Assembly (NCBI GenBank): GCA_964430275.1
Contig: CAYSGF010000027.1
Location: 9,324-73,323 of the forward strand
DNA length: 64,000 nt
From: DASTYK01 sp964430275
Lineage (GTDB): Bacteria > Gemmatimonadota > Gemmatimonadetes > Longimicrobiales > RSA9
Direction of reading: 5' to 3'
Part shown: in pieces, positions 24,627 to 32,880 of the stretch
How the letters are laid out: each line of letters begins with the position of its first letter
Numbering within the stretch: position 1 is the stretch's first letter
Notes under the pieces: model-generated
The model's database searches: none
What the model was told of the DNA's origin: nothing
The model's input: the letters and a program-made list of their open reading frames with translations, nothing else
Made by a program: the position numbers and the translations under genes

Positions 24627-26144
24627 ATGAGTGACGCAGCGCCCACCAGCCTCCATGCCCTGCTCGCAGCTGCCGGCCTGCCGGCCGCAGGCCTCCCCGA
24701 CCGCCAGGTGCACAGCATTACTGCGGATTCGCGGGAGGTGCGCCCGGGCTCCCTGTTCGTCGCGATTCCCGGCACGCGCGTGGATGGGCACCGCTTCGTT
24801 GCCGACGCCGCGCGCGCAGGCGCAGTGGCGGTGGTCCTGGAGCGGCTGCCCACCGGGCCGCTCGACCTGCCCATCCTGCGTGTCGACGACGCACGCAGCG
24901 CCATCGCCCGCCTCGCCGCCGCATGGCACGATCACCCCGCACGGCGGCTGCCCCTGATCGGGATCACCGGTACCGTCGGCAAGACCTCCGTGCTCACCAT
25001 GGTCGAGGCGATCCTCAAGGAAGCGGGCATGCGCGTCGGCTCGATTGGCTCGCTGGGACTGCGCATCAACGGCAGCACCGTCGAGGAAAGCAGCTACACG
25101 GTGCCGGAGCCCCTCATGCTGCACCGGCAGCTGGCGCAGCTCGTGGCCGCGGACTGCGACGTGGGCGTCATGGAGGTGACGTCGCATGCGCTCGTGCAGC
25201 AGCGCGTCGCGGGAGTACAGTACGCGGCCGGCGTGTTCACGAACCTGGTGCCGCTCGAGCACGCGGAGTTCCATCGCAACTTCCGCGCATACGTGGAGGC
25301 GAAGACCCGCTTCTTCGACCACCTGGTGGACTGCGCGCCACTCGTGTACAACGCGGACGACCGCACGGTGCGCCGAATCGTTCCCGGCCCGTCCGTGTTA
25401 CCTGTCGGGTGTGGCGCTGCGCGCACTGCCATGGTACGGACGGAAGCCGCCGAAGTGACGCCCGGCGGTACCACACTCGTGCTCGACGTGCGACGTCCGC
25501 TCCCGCGCCTCTCCGGTGACACCCTGCCAGAAGTGCAGCTGCCCCTGGAGCTGAAGCTGATCGGCCGCTCGAACGTGACGAATGCGACGCTCGCCGCCGC
25601 TACAGCACTCGTCGCAGGCGCGTCCGGCGCCGCCGTGCAGCGGGCACTCGCCATGCTGCCGGCGCCGCGCCGGCGTATGGAGGTCGTGCATCGGGGCGAC
25701 TTCGTCGTGCTCGACGATACGGTCGGCCATCCGGACAGCGTGAGCGTTGTCTTCGAGACCGTCGAGCGGCTGGCACCACGCGCCATCCACGTGGCGTGGG
25801 CGGTGCGCGGGCAGCGCGGGGGCCGCATCAACCGCTACAACGCGGAGGCGCTCGCGATCTGGACTCGACGGCTTCCTGTCGCATCCCTGGTCGTCACGCG
25901 CAGCCGCGAGACCACCGATGAGCGCAACCGCGTCGATGACAAGGAGTACGCCGCGTTTCTCGGACCACTGCAGAAGGCGGGCATCGTGTTCGAGGCCGCT
26001 GACGACCTGCGGCCCGCGATCACGACGGTGCTCGACCGCGCCCGTGCAGGGGACGTCGTGCTGCTGCTCGGCGCACAGGGCATGAACGAGGGCGCCACGA
26101 TCGCACGGGAGTGGCTGAGTGCCCACGCGTCGCCATCGGGGTGA
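24627..26144 (+). CDS. MurE-like Mur ligase paralogue
   Basis: This 505-residue protein has the three-domain Mur ligase layout: N-terminal domain with ITADSREVRPGSLFVAIPGTR, central ATPase with P-loop GITGTVGKTS (112-121; canonical GTNGKT has V here), and C-terminal domain. MEVTSHAL is MurE-like. The canonical DYAHTPD segment is replaced by DDTVGHPDSVSVVFETVERL, and the DNPR/DNPK amino-acid-selecting loop of MurE is missing. I conclude it is an ATP-dependent amide ligase related to, but probably not, the housekeeping MurE; the substrate is unknown. The frame is open upstream to 24546 without a better start. It sits 66 bp before nrfH. Confidence 0.78.
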   Translation: MSDAAPTSLHALLAAAGLPAAGLPDRQVHSITADSREVRPGSLFVAIPGTRVDGHRFVADAARAGAVAVVLERLPTGPLDLPILRVDDARSAIARLAAAWHDHPARRLPLIGITGTVGKTSVLTMVEAILKEAGMRVGSIGSLGLRINGSTVEESSYTVPEPLMLHRQLAQLVAADCDVGVMEVTSHALVQQRVAGVQYAAGVFTNLVPLEHAEFHRNFRAYVEAKTRFFDHLVDCAPLVYNADDRTVRRIVPGPSVLPVGCGAARTAMVRTEAAEVTPGGTTLVLDVRRPLPRLSGDTLPEVQLPLELKLIGRSNVTNATLAAATALVAGASGAAVQRALAMLPAPRRRMEVVHRGDFVVLDDTVGHPDSVSVVFETVERLAPRAIHVAWAVRGQRGGRINRYNAEALAIWTRRLPVASLVVTRSRETTDERNRVDDKEYAAFLGPLQKAGIVFEAADDLRPAITTVLDRARAGDVVLLLGAQGMNEGATIAREWLSAHASPSG

Positions 26145-26210
26145 CGACGTGTACGATTGTTGCAAAGCGGCTCAGCCTCGCACACGCCGAGACCCGGCCG
26201 GAGGCAGAAC

Positions 26211-26696
26211 GTGGACAGACGACGCTGGATGCTGCTGCTCGCAGCTGCACTGATCGGCATTGCGATCGGACTCGGCAGCTTCACGTTCGTGTACGCGAAG
26301 GGCTATTCCTACCTCGGCACTGATCCGGCCGCCTGCGCCAACTGCCACATCATGGATGAGCACTACAGTGCGTGGCTGAAGTCGAGCCATCAGCCCGTCG
26401 CCACCTGCAACGACTGCCACACGCCTCACGCGCTCGTGCCGAAGTATGCGACCAAGGCACGCAACGGCTTCTGGCACTCGTTCTACTTCACCACCGGCAA
26501 CTTCCCCGATCCGCTGCGCATCACCGAGCGCAATCACGAGATCGTCGAGCAGGCGTGTCGCGACTGCCACGAGGGGCTGGTCGAATCCATGCATGCCGGC
26601 GCCGATGCGCCCCCTGACGAGGTGCGCGGCTCCACCAGCAGAGCCGGAGTGGAATGCACACACTGCCATCGTTACGCAGGACACTGGGTGCGATGA
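26211..26696 (+). CDS. nrfH: NrfH-type tetraheme quinol dehydrogenase
   Basis: This 161-residue protein starts with GTG at 26211, with GGAGG at 26200-26204 six bases upstream; the frame extends to 26157 but this site decides the start. One transmembrane helix (about 7-28) is followed by four heme motifs: CANCH, CNDCH, CRDCH and CTHCH. CANCHIMDEH has the Met close to heme 1 typical of NrfH/NapC. It oxidises menaquinol and passes electrons to NrfA in the periplasm. It lies directly upstream of nrfA (36-bp gap), forming a standard nrfHA pair for nitrite ammonification. Confidence 0.93.
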   Translation: MDRRRWMLLLAAALIGIAIGLGSFTFVYAKGYSYLGTDPAACANCHIMDEHYSAWLKSSHQPVATCNDCHTPHALVPKYATKARNGFWHSFYFTTGNFPDPLRITERNHEIVEQACRDCHEGLVESMHAGADAPPDEVRGSTSRAGVECTHCHRYAGHWVR

Positions 26697-26732
26697 CTAC
26701 GCGTACGAGCACGGACTGAGGAGGCGCAGGGC

Positions 26733-28259
26733 ATGAACGACGCAGCAGACGGCCGACCCAAGATTCGCGCGGAGTGGCTCATCGTTGCGGCGATCGTTGC
26801 GGGCGTGGTCACACTCGGCCTGGCGGCGCTGCTTACGAACATCTTCGAGCGGCGGGCGGAAGCGCGCGACCCCTTCCATCGCGTGGTCGAGCTCAATGAC
26901 AGCATCGTCGATCCGGCCGTCTGGGGTCAGAACTTCCCGATCCAGTACGACCTCTACAACAACACCGTCGACATGGTACGTACACGCTATGGCGGCAGCG
27001 AGGCACTTCCCCGCCAGCCGAGCGTCGAGGACCCGCGTGCGGAGGTCTCGACGTCACGGCTGGTCGAGGACCCGCGCCTGCGCGAGTTCTGGGCGGGCTA
27101 TGCGTTCGCCGAGGATTTCCGTGAAGAGCGCGGTCACGCCTACATGTTCATCGATCAGGTGTTTACGGAGCGCCAGCAGGTGGTACAGCAGCCCGGTACC
27201 TGCCTGCACTGCCACGCCTCCGTCTACACCGTGTACCGCGATGCCGGGGACGGCGACCTGATCGCCGGCTTCGAGCGCGTCAACCAGATGCCCTACCAGG
27301 AAGCAGCCGCGCTCGCCGAGCATCCGATCGCATGCATCGACTGCCACGACCCGGAAACGATGAACCTGCGCGTGACCCGCCCCGGCTTCATCGAAGGGAT
27401 ACGCTCGTACATGACGGCGCGCGGCGATTCCAGCTTCGATGTGAACGAGGACGCAACCCGCCACGAGATGCGCACCTTCGTGTGTGCGCAGTGTCATGTC
27501 GAGTACTACTTCCAGGGGCCCGAAAAGCGGCTCACGTACCCCTGGGCCAAGGGGCTGCGCGCCGACGAAATCCTCGCGTATTACGAGGAGACCGGCTTCA
27601 GCGACTGGACGCACGCGATCAGCCAGGCGCCCGTCCTCAAGGCACAGCACCCCGAGTTCGAGCTGTACATGCAGGGCATCCACGCGCGCAGCGGTGTCAT
27701 GTGTGCCGATTGTCATATGCCCTACATCCGCACGGGCGCCATGAAGGTCAGCGACCACTGGGTGCGCAGCCCGCTGCTGAACGTGGACCGGGCGTGTCAG
27801 ACCTGTCACCGATGGTCGGAGGACGAACTGCGCAGCAGAGTGCATACCATGCAGGATCGCACATACCAGCTTCGGAATGTCGCGATCGATGCAGTGCTCG
27901 ACCTGGCGAAGGCGATCCGCACGGAGTCCGCGAACGCAGCGGACGCAGCGCGCCTCACTGCAGCGCGCACCTACCAGCGACGCGCCCAGTTCCTGACGGA
28001 CTTTATCGAAGCCGAGAACTCGATGGGTTTCCACGCCGACCAGGAAGCCGCGCGCGTGCTCGGCCTCGCGATCAACTACGCCCGACTCGGCTCGCTTGCG
28101 CTCTATGGCGACGCCATACCGCCCGCCGAGCTGCCGCTGATCCAGCCGCCGCCGCAAACGGTGGCGCCGGCCGAAGGACGACCCGGCGAGGTGTTCCGGC
28201 ATCGCACCCAGCTGGATATGGCGCATCCGGAGAACAGGAACCAGGGCAATGATCCCTGA
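26733..28259 (+). CDS. nrfA: NrfA cytochrome c nitrite reductase, CXXCH-type active-site heme
   Basis: This 508-residue pentaheme protein catalyses six-electron reduction of nitrite to ammonium. Heme motifs lie at 157 (CLHCH), 201 (CIDCH), 251 (CAQCH), 324 (CADCH) and 355 (CQTCH). In most NrfA proteins the first is CXXCK, with lysine ligating the catalytic heme; here it is His. Catalytic and calcium-site residues are otherwise recognisable: HVEYYF (Tyr), VLKAQHPEFE (Ca-binding Lys and Gln, plus catalytic His) and GVMCADCHMPY. It is tethered by an N-terminal helix (about 14-36) rather than having a cleaved signal. GAGGAGG at 26718-26724 precedes the start. Confidence 0.93.
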   Translation: MNDAADGRPKIRAEWLIVAAIVAGVVTLGLAALLTNIFERRAEARDPFHRVVELNDSIVDPAVWGQNFPIQYDLYNNTVDMVRTRYGGSEALPRQPSVEDPRAEVSTSRLVEDPRLREFWAGYAFAEDFREERGHAYMFIDQVFTERQQVVQQPGTCLHCHASVYTVYRDAGDGDLIAGFERVNQMPYQEAAALAEHPIACIDCHDPETMNLRVTRPGFIEGIRSYMTARGDSSFDVNEDATRHEMRTFVCAQCHVEYYFQGPEKRLTYPWAKGLRADEILAYYEETGFSDWTHAISQAPVLKAQHPEFELYMQGIHARSGVMCADCHMPYIRTGAMKVSDHWVRSPLLNVDRACQTCHRWSEDELRSRVHTMQDRTYQLRNVAIDAVLDLAKAIRTESANAADAARLTAARTYQRRAQFLTDFIEAENSMGFHADQEAARVLGLAINYARLGSLALYGDAIPPAELPLIQPPPQTVAPAEGRPGEVFRHRTQLDMAHPENRNQGNDP

Positions 28260-28351
28260 GGAACACTTCCTGCCCGCTGCGCGTACTGCAGGCCGCCCCG
28301 CATAATGCATCGAGTGGGCGGAACACGTATCCAGCATCATGGAGTGGCTTC

Positions 28352-29239
28352 ATGCTTCGGAAACGCTTGCTGTTCGCACCTCTGGCCGCAGCGGCGCTGG
28401 TCCTGGGCGCCTGCGAGGACACCTCTGGACCCGGTGACGGCGACGCACACCTCAGGGTGCTGCTGACGGATGCGCCGGCGGACTACCTCGAGAGTGCCGT
28501 CGTCGAGATCGGCCGTATCGAGCTTCTGCCGGCCGACGAGGATGACGAGCGCGTCGTGATCGTCGAGGATGGCGGGGTATTCGACCTCCTCGACCTGCAG
28601 CATGGTGTGACCGCGGAGCTCGCCTCGCTGACGCTCGAGCCAGGCGCGTATCGCGAGATGCGCATGATCGTGGAGAGCGCGGAGCTGACGCTCGCCGAGC
28701 CGTACACGTTCGAGGACGGTTCGATCACGCAGTCGCTCAACGTGCCGAGCGGCGCGCAGAGCGGCATCAAGGTCCGGCTGCATGACGGCGAGGAGGACGG
28801 CGATGACGGTGTCGAGATCCGGCCGGGTGAGACCGTGCTGGTCGTCGATTTCGATGTCTCGCAGAACTTCGTAATGCAGGGGAACGCCGAGACGCCGGCA
28901 GGCATCAAGGGCTTCCTCTTCACGCCGCGGCTGCATGCCGTCGTCCGCGACGTGGCCGGCTCGATCTCCGGTACCGTCAGTGCACCGGCGGAAGTCGAGC
29001 TGGAAGGCTTGCAGGTCACCGCCCTGCCGGTCGGAGCGGATGCGGATGACACCCCCCGCACGGCACTCGTCGAGGCGGACGGCACATACACGATCCACTT
29101 CGTCGCCCCGGACGTCTACGACGTCACGGTCGCTGCGCCCGCCGGGTACGTGGCCACGACCGTGGAGGTGGATGTGGACGAGGACGAGGACGTCAGCGAT
29201 GTCGATCTGGAGATAAGTGCCGAGGAGAGCAGCGGCTGA
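28352..29239 (+). CDS. DUF4382 lipoprotein
   Basis: This 295-residue protein has a lipobox (LVLGAC, Cys21) and the DUF4382 domain (about 33-200), beginning LRVLLTDAPADYLESAVVEIGRIELL and including LDLQHGVTAELASLTLEPGAYREMR. A second beta domain (about 205-290) resembles a carboxypeptidase-regulatory/transthyretin-like fold (GSISGTVSAPAEV to APDVYDVTVAAPAGY). It is strongly acidic. DUF4382 proteins are envelope lipoproteins of unknown function, common in Gemmatimonadota, Bacteroidota and archaea. GGAG at 28341-28344 supports the start. A strong terminator follows. Confidence 0.85.
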   Translation: MLRKRLLFAPLAAAALVLGACEDTSGPGDGDAHLRVLLTDAPADYLESAVVEIGRIELLPADEDDERVVIVEDGGVFDLLDLQHGVTAELASLTLEPGAYREMRMIVESAELTLAEPYTFEDGSITQSLNVPSGAQSGIKVRLHDGEEDGDDGVEIRPGETVLVVDFDVSQNFVMQGNAETPAGIKGFLFTPRLHAVVRDVAGSISGTVSAPAEVELEGLQVTALPVGADADDTPRTALVEADGTYTIHFVAPDVYDVTVAAPAGYVATTVEVDVDEDEDVSDVDLEISAEESSG

Positions 29240-29262
29240 GCCGGCTCTGCACCGGAATGAGA

Positions 29263-29298
29263 AACGGGGGCGGATCGCACGATCCGCCCCCGTTCGTT
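29263..29298 (+). terminator. Rho-independent terminator after DUF4382 gene
   Basis: A 15-bp perfect inverted repeat (29263-29277 with 29280-29294, AACGGGGGCGGATCG and its complement) with a very tight loop is followed by CGTTCGTT. Confidence 0.75.
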
Positions 29299-29417
29299 CG
29301 TTGAGCCGCTTCCCGCACTGCGCCTGGCGCTTGCATTGTCGCGGCCCGGTCGCGCAGGTTGTTGCCCGCCGTTACAATGCCAGCACCCGCTGACCCGGAT
29401 CCGATGAGACGACGGCC

Positions 29418-31142
29418 GTGAGTGCAGTCCTGTCAGCCGCGATCCCGATCGCCATGGCCGTGATCGGCGGCCTCGGCATCTTCATGCTCGGCATGAAGTT
29501 CATGTCGGAGGGGGTGCAGGCGGTGGCCGGCGGCTCGCTGCGGCGGCTCATCAGCCTGGTGACCGACAACCGGGTCATGGCGGTCGGCGTCGGAACGCTC
29601 GTGACGATGATGGTGCAGTCGTCGTCCGTCACGACCGTAATCGTCGTCGGGCTCGTGAACGCCGGCCTGATGCAGCTCCACCAGGCGGTCGGCGTGATGG
29701 TCGGCGCGAACATCGGCACGACGATCACCGGCTGGATCCTGGTCCTGAAGATCGGCGTGTACGGGCTGCCGCTCCTTGGCATATCCGCACTCGTCTACCT
29801 GTTCACCCGCTCCGATCGCCCCCGCTTCATTGCCATGGCCGTCATGGGCCTGGGCATGATCTTCTTCGGACTGGAGCTGATGAAGGACGGCTTCGCCCCG
29901 ATGGCGGACAACCCCCGCTTCGTCGAGGCGTTCTCCTGGTTCCAGGCCGACAGCTACTTCGGTGTGCTGAAGAGCGTCGCCGTCGGCTGCATCCTGACGG
30001 TGCTCGTACAGAGCAGCTCCGCGACGCTCGGCATCACGATCGGTCTCGCGTCCACCGGCGTCATCCCCTTCACGACCGCCGCTGCGCTCGTGCTGGGCGA
30101 GAACATCGGTACCACGATCACGGTCCTGCTCGCGTCGATCGGCGGAACCACGGATGCGAAGCGCGCCGCCTATGCGCACGTCCTCTTCAATGTCTTCGGT
30201 GTGCTCTGGATCACTGCGGTCTTCCAGTGGTATATCCGCGTGATCGCCGGCCTCGTGACGGGCCTGCAGGGACTCGATCCGATGCTGCTCACGCTGCCGA
30301 CCGCCCCCAGCCCCGAGGTCTTCGCCGCCGTCGTCACGGCTGGCATCGCACTGACGCACACCGGCTTCAATGTCACGAATACCCTGCTCTTCCTGCCCTT
30401 CCTGCACCGCTACGCCGGGTTACTCGAACGGATCGTGCCGGAGCCGGCGCACAAGGAAGTGTCGAAGCTGCGCCACCTCGATGCGCGCGGCGTCGACTCG
30501 CCCGTCCTCGGCGTCGAGGCGAGCCGCCGCGAGGTCGTGCAGATGGCCACCGGCCCCGTCAAGATGATGGACTGGATCCGCACCATCGCCTTCGACGAGC
30601 CGGACAACGAAGAGCTCATCAAGAAGACGTTCCACCGTGAAGAGATCCTCGATGACGTGCAGAAGGAGGTCGTCGCGTTCCTCACGGAAGTGCTCGACGC
30701 GAACGTGCCCTACGCGGTCGCGGAAGAGGGCCGCCAGCAGTTCCGTCTCGCCCACGAGTTCGAGTCGATCAGCGACCGCCTCGCCAGCGTGCTGAAGAGC
30801 TACATCCGCTTGCGTGACCAGAAACTGGAGCTGCCGCCCGAACAGCGCGAGGAGTTGCTCACCCTCCATGACAGTGTCGCGGACTTCCTGCGCCGTGTCA
30901 CCGAGGCCTACGGCGAGCGTCGAACCATCAGCGACGCCGAAGCGGGCGCCGCGAACGGCCGGATCTCCCAGCAGGTCCGCCGGCTGCGCAATGAGCACCT
31001 GCAGCGCATGACCGACGGCCACATCGACCCGAACATCAGCCTCGTGTTCACCGGCCTGCTCACCGAGTACCGGCGCATTCGCGCACACATCACCAACGTC
31101 CACGAGGCCGCCGCTGGCATGAAGGTCGCCGGCATCGCCTGA
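29418..31142 (+). CDS. Na/Pi cotransporter family protein with PhoU-like C-terminal domain
   Basis: This 574-residue protein starts with GTG. The first ~330 residues are membrane helices with the duplicated QSSS signature of the PNaS family: VTMMVQSSSVTTVIVVGLVNAG and LTVLVQSSSATLGITIGLASTG, each followed by a GANIGTT/GENIGTT motif. Residues about 380-565 form a helical PhoU-like domain (FHREEILDDVQKEVVAFL, FESISDRLASVLKSYIRLRD). It imports phosphate with sodium, and the PhoU-like tail probably gates or senses. It stands alone. The REP-like inverted repeat begins three bases after its stop. Confidence 0.92.
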   Translation: MSAVLSAAIPIAMAVIGGLGIFMLGMKFMSEGVQAVAGGSLRRLISLVTDNRVMAVGVGTLVTMMVQSSSVTTVIVVGLVNAGLMQLHQAVGVMVGANIGTTITGWILVLKIGVYGLPLLGISALVYLFTRSDRPRFIAMAVMGLGMIFFGLELMKDGFAPMADNPRFVEAFSWFQADSYFGVLKSVAVGCILTVLVQSSSATLGITIGLASTGVIPFTTAAALVLGENIGTTITVLLASIGGTTDAKRAAYAHVLFNVFGVLWITAVFQWYIRVIAGLVTGLQGLDPMLLTLPTAPSPEVFAAVVTAGIALTHTGFNVTNTLLFLPFLHRYAGLLERIVPEPAHKEVSKLRHLDARGVDSPVLGVEASRREVVQMATGPVKMMDWIRTIAFDEPDNEELIKKTFHREEILDDVQKEVVAFLTEVLDANVPYAVAEEGRQQFRLAHEFESISDRLASVLKSYIRLRDQKLELPPEQREELLTLHDSVADFLRRVTEAYGERRTISDAEAGAANGRISQQVRRLRNEHLQRMTDGHIDPNISLVFTGLLTEYRRIRAHITNVHEAAAGMKVAGIA

Positions 31143-31144
31143 AC

Positions 31145-31273
31145 CCGGACCATGATTGACTGTTCACTTTTGGCCGTATCGAGCATGCCTCGTTTTGGGC
31201 GCTTTCCCTGCGACCGGCCTGCACTCGTGGGATGGCGCCAACGGCCAAAAGTGAACAGTCAATCATGGTCCGG
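31145..31273. repeat. REP-like palindromic element, 33-bp perfect inverted repeat
   Basis: The arms 31145-31177 and 31241-31273 are perfect inverted copies of 33 bp, with a 63-bp loop. Each arm starts CCGGACCATGATTGA and ends TTTTGGCC before a final GT. The same 15-mer and nearly the same 8-mer, at the same spacing, flank the RAYT transposase at 43643-44656, while the eight bases between them differ. This looks like a non-autonomous REP/BIME unit mobilised by that type of transposase. The right arm supplies the stop codon of the minus-strand gene at 31259. Confidence 0.88.
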
Positions 31274-31741
31274 AGTCGGGGTCCGCAGCGTGAACCACGA
31301 CTGGCGCACGATGGCGATGACGCCCCAGGCGAGGGCCGCGGCGACCGCAAAGTCGATGATGCCGCGCCAGGGCTCCGGGAGCCGGCTGACGGTGAGCACG
31401 GCGGCGATGATGGCGGTGACGCCGGCCCAGGGGCGAGCGACGCCGCGGGCAGAGGGCGCGACGAGCCCCATGGCGAAGAGCGGCGCGAGCACGCGCAGGT
31501 CGCGACGCGGCTCGGTCTGCAGGGCGGCGGACCGAGCCACGGCGCGAGGCACCCATCGGCGGGCGAGGCCGAGGATTCCTTCGCCGTAAACGAACGCGGC
31601 GGTGAGGACGAGGAACACGACCCACTCGCCGGTGGTAAGTCCTGCGCGTAACGTGGCAATGCCGCGCCCACCCAGGCGCAGGACGGCGCTGAGGAAGAGC
31701 AGCACGAGGCCGGCAACGGCCCACCAGGACGCGAGCTTCAC
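31259..31741 (-). CDS. Small integral membrane protein, C-terminus ends in REP arm
   Basis: I do not recognise this protein. From the GTG at 31741 (CAGGA upstream) it has 160 residues; the frame is open to a second GTG at 31795, which lacks a ribosome binding site. It has four hydrophobic segments: WWAVAGLVLLFLSAVL, WVVFLVLTAAFVYGEGIL, WAGVTAIIAAVLTVS and IIDFAVAAALAWGVIAIV. An Arg-rich loop lies in the middle. The last four codons (PDHD) and the stop are encoded by the inserted REP arm, so the natural C-terminus may have been slightly altered. Confidence 0.65.
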   Translation of the reverse strand: MKLASWWAVAGLVLLFLSAVLRLGGRGIATLRAGLTTGEWVVFLVLTAAFVYGEGILGLARRWVPRAVARSAALQTEPRRDLRVLAPLFAMGLVAPSARGVARPWAGVTAIIAAVLTVSRLPEPWRGIIDFAVAAALAWGVIAIVRQSWFTLRTPTPDHD

Positions 31742-31870
31742 CGCCGAATCCTGCCGGTGCGGCCGTTCAGCCACAAGACCGGCTCGGCAGTTCACGCGCT
31801 TTGCCGGAACGGGTCGATGATATCAAGTTGCCGATGGACGTACAGGACGATTCTCGATCAGGGGGCACGG

Positions 31871-32842
31871 ATGATCAGTCGACGTGAATGGCTGGGGCTC
31901 ACACTTGGCGCGGGCGCTGCCCTGACACTGGACCCGCGCATGCTGCGCGGGGCGCTGGCACAGGCGCACCCCGGCAATCTCATCACGCGCGCGGTCCCGT
32001 CGACAGGCGAGCAGCTGCCGCTCGTGGGACTCGGCAGCTCCGCGACGTTCTCGCGCGTGGCTCGCAGCGAGGACGTGAGCGCACTGCGTGAGGTCTTCAG
32101 CACGATGCTCGAGCTGGGCGGCACCGTCTTCGACACGGCACCCGGCTATGGTGCGTCCGAGGAGGTTGCGGGCCAGCTCGCGCAGGAGCTCGGCCTTACA
32201 GATCGCATCTTCTGGGCGACCAAGGTGAATGTCGCCGGTCGCGGCGGCGGCGACGCGGACCCGGCGGCCGCGCGCGCGCAGATCGAAGCGTCCTTCGCGA
32301 AGCTGCATACGCCGGTGATCGATCTGATCCAGGTGCACAACCTGGGAGACGTGCCGACGCAGCTCGCCATTCTGAAGGAGTACAAGGCGCAGGAGCGCGT
32401 CCGCTACATCGGCGTCACGACCACGAGCGAGAGCCGCTATGGCGATCTCGCCGACATCATGCGCAACGAGCCGATCGACTTCATCGGCGTCGACTACGCG
32501 ATCGACAACCGCGCTGTCGAGGAGACCATCCTGCCGCTCGCCATGGAACGACGCATTGGTGTGCTCGTCTATGCACCATTCGGCCGCACCCGGCTGTGGA
32601 GTCGGGTCGAAGGACGCGAGGTGCCGGCATGGGCGAGTGAGTTCGGCGCGAGCTCGTGGGCGCAGTTCTTTCTCAAGTTCGTCGGGGCACATCCTGCCGT
32701 GACCGTGATCACGCCCGCGACGAGTCAGGCGCGCCACATGCGTGACAACATGGGTGCTGCCATGGGAACACTGCCCGACGAGGCAACGCGTCAGCGCATG
32801 ATCGAGCTGGTCGACAGCCTGCCGGAGGCAGAGCGAGGCTGA
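31871..32842 (+). CDS. Tat-exported aldo/keto reductase
   Basis: This 323-residue protein begins with a twin-arginine signal (ISRREWLGLTLGAGAAL, cleavage near ALAQA about residue 32). The aldo/keto reductase TIM barrel follows with the catalytic tetrad visible: Asp and Tyr in FDTAPGYGAS, Lys in WATKVN and His in LIQVHN. A cytoplasmic fold bound to NAD(P)H before export would explain a periplasmic member of this normally cytoplasmic family. An upstream open extension to 31757 lacks a signal and is ignored. A hairpin follows the gene. Confidence 0.88.
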   Translation: MISRREWLGLTLGAGAALTLDPRMLRGALAQAHPGNLITRAVPSTGEQLPLVGLGSSATFSRVARSEDVSALREVFSTMLELGGTVFDTAPGYGASEEVAGQLAQELGLTDRIFWATKVNVAGRGGGDADPAAARAQIEASFAKLHTPVIDLIQVHNLGDVPTQLAILKEYKAQERVRYIGVTTTSESRYGDLADIMRNEPIDFIGVDYAIDNRAVEETILPLAMERRIGVLVYAPFGRTRLWSRVEGREVPAWASEFGASSWAQFFLKFVGAHPAVTVITPATSQARHMRDNMGAAMGTLPDEATRQRMIELVDSLPEAERG

Positions 32843-32850
32843 GTTCAACG

Positions 32851-32880
32851 GGCCGTGACCGGGATCGCCCGGTCACGGCC
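32851..32880. terminator. Hairpin between convergent genes
   Basis: A 13-bp perfect stem (GGCCGTGACCGGG at 32851-32863 with its complement at 32868-32880, loop ATCG) lies between the aldo/keto reductase stop and the symporter stop. There is no T-tract on either side, so it is a probable weak bidirectional terminator. Confidence 0.6.

Noticed and set aside
31145..31273. Reading the 33-bp inverted repeat as a simple rho-independent terminator of the Na/Pi gene
   Set aside because: The loop is 63 bp, there is no T-tract, and the arms match the flanks of a transposase 12 kb away, which points to a mobile repeat.
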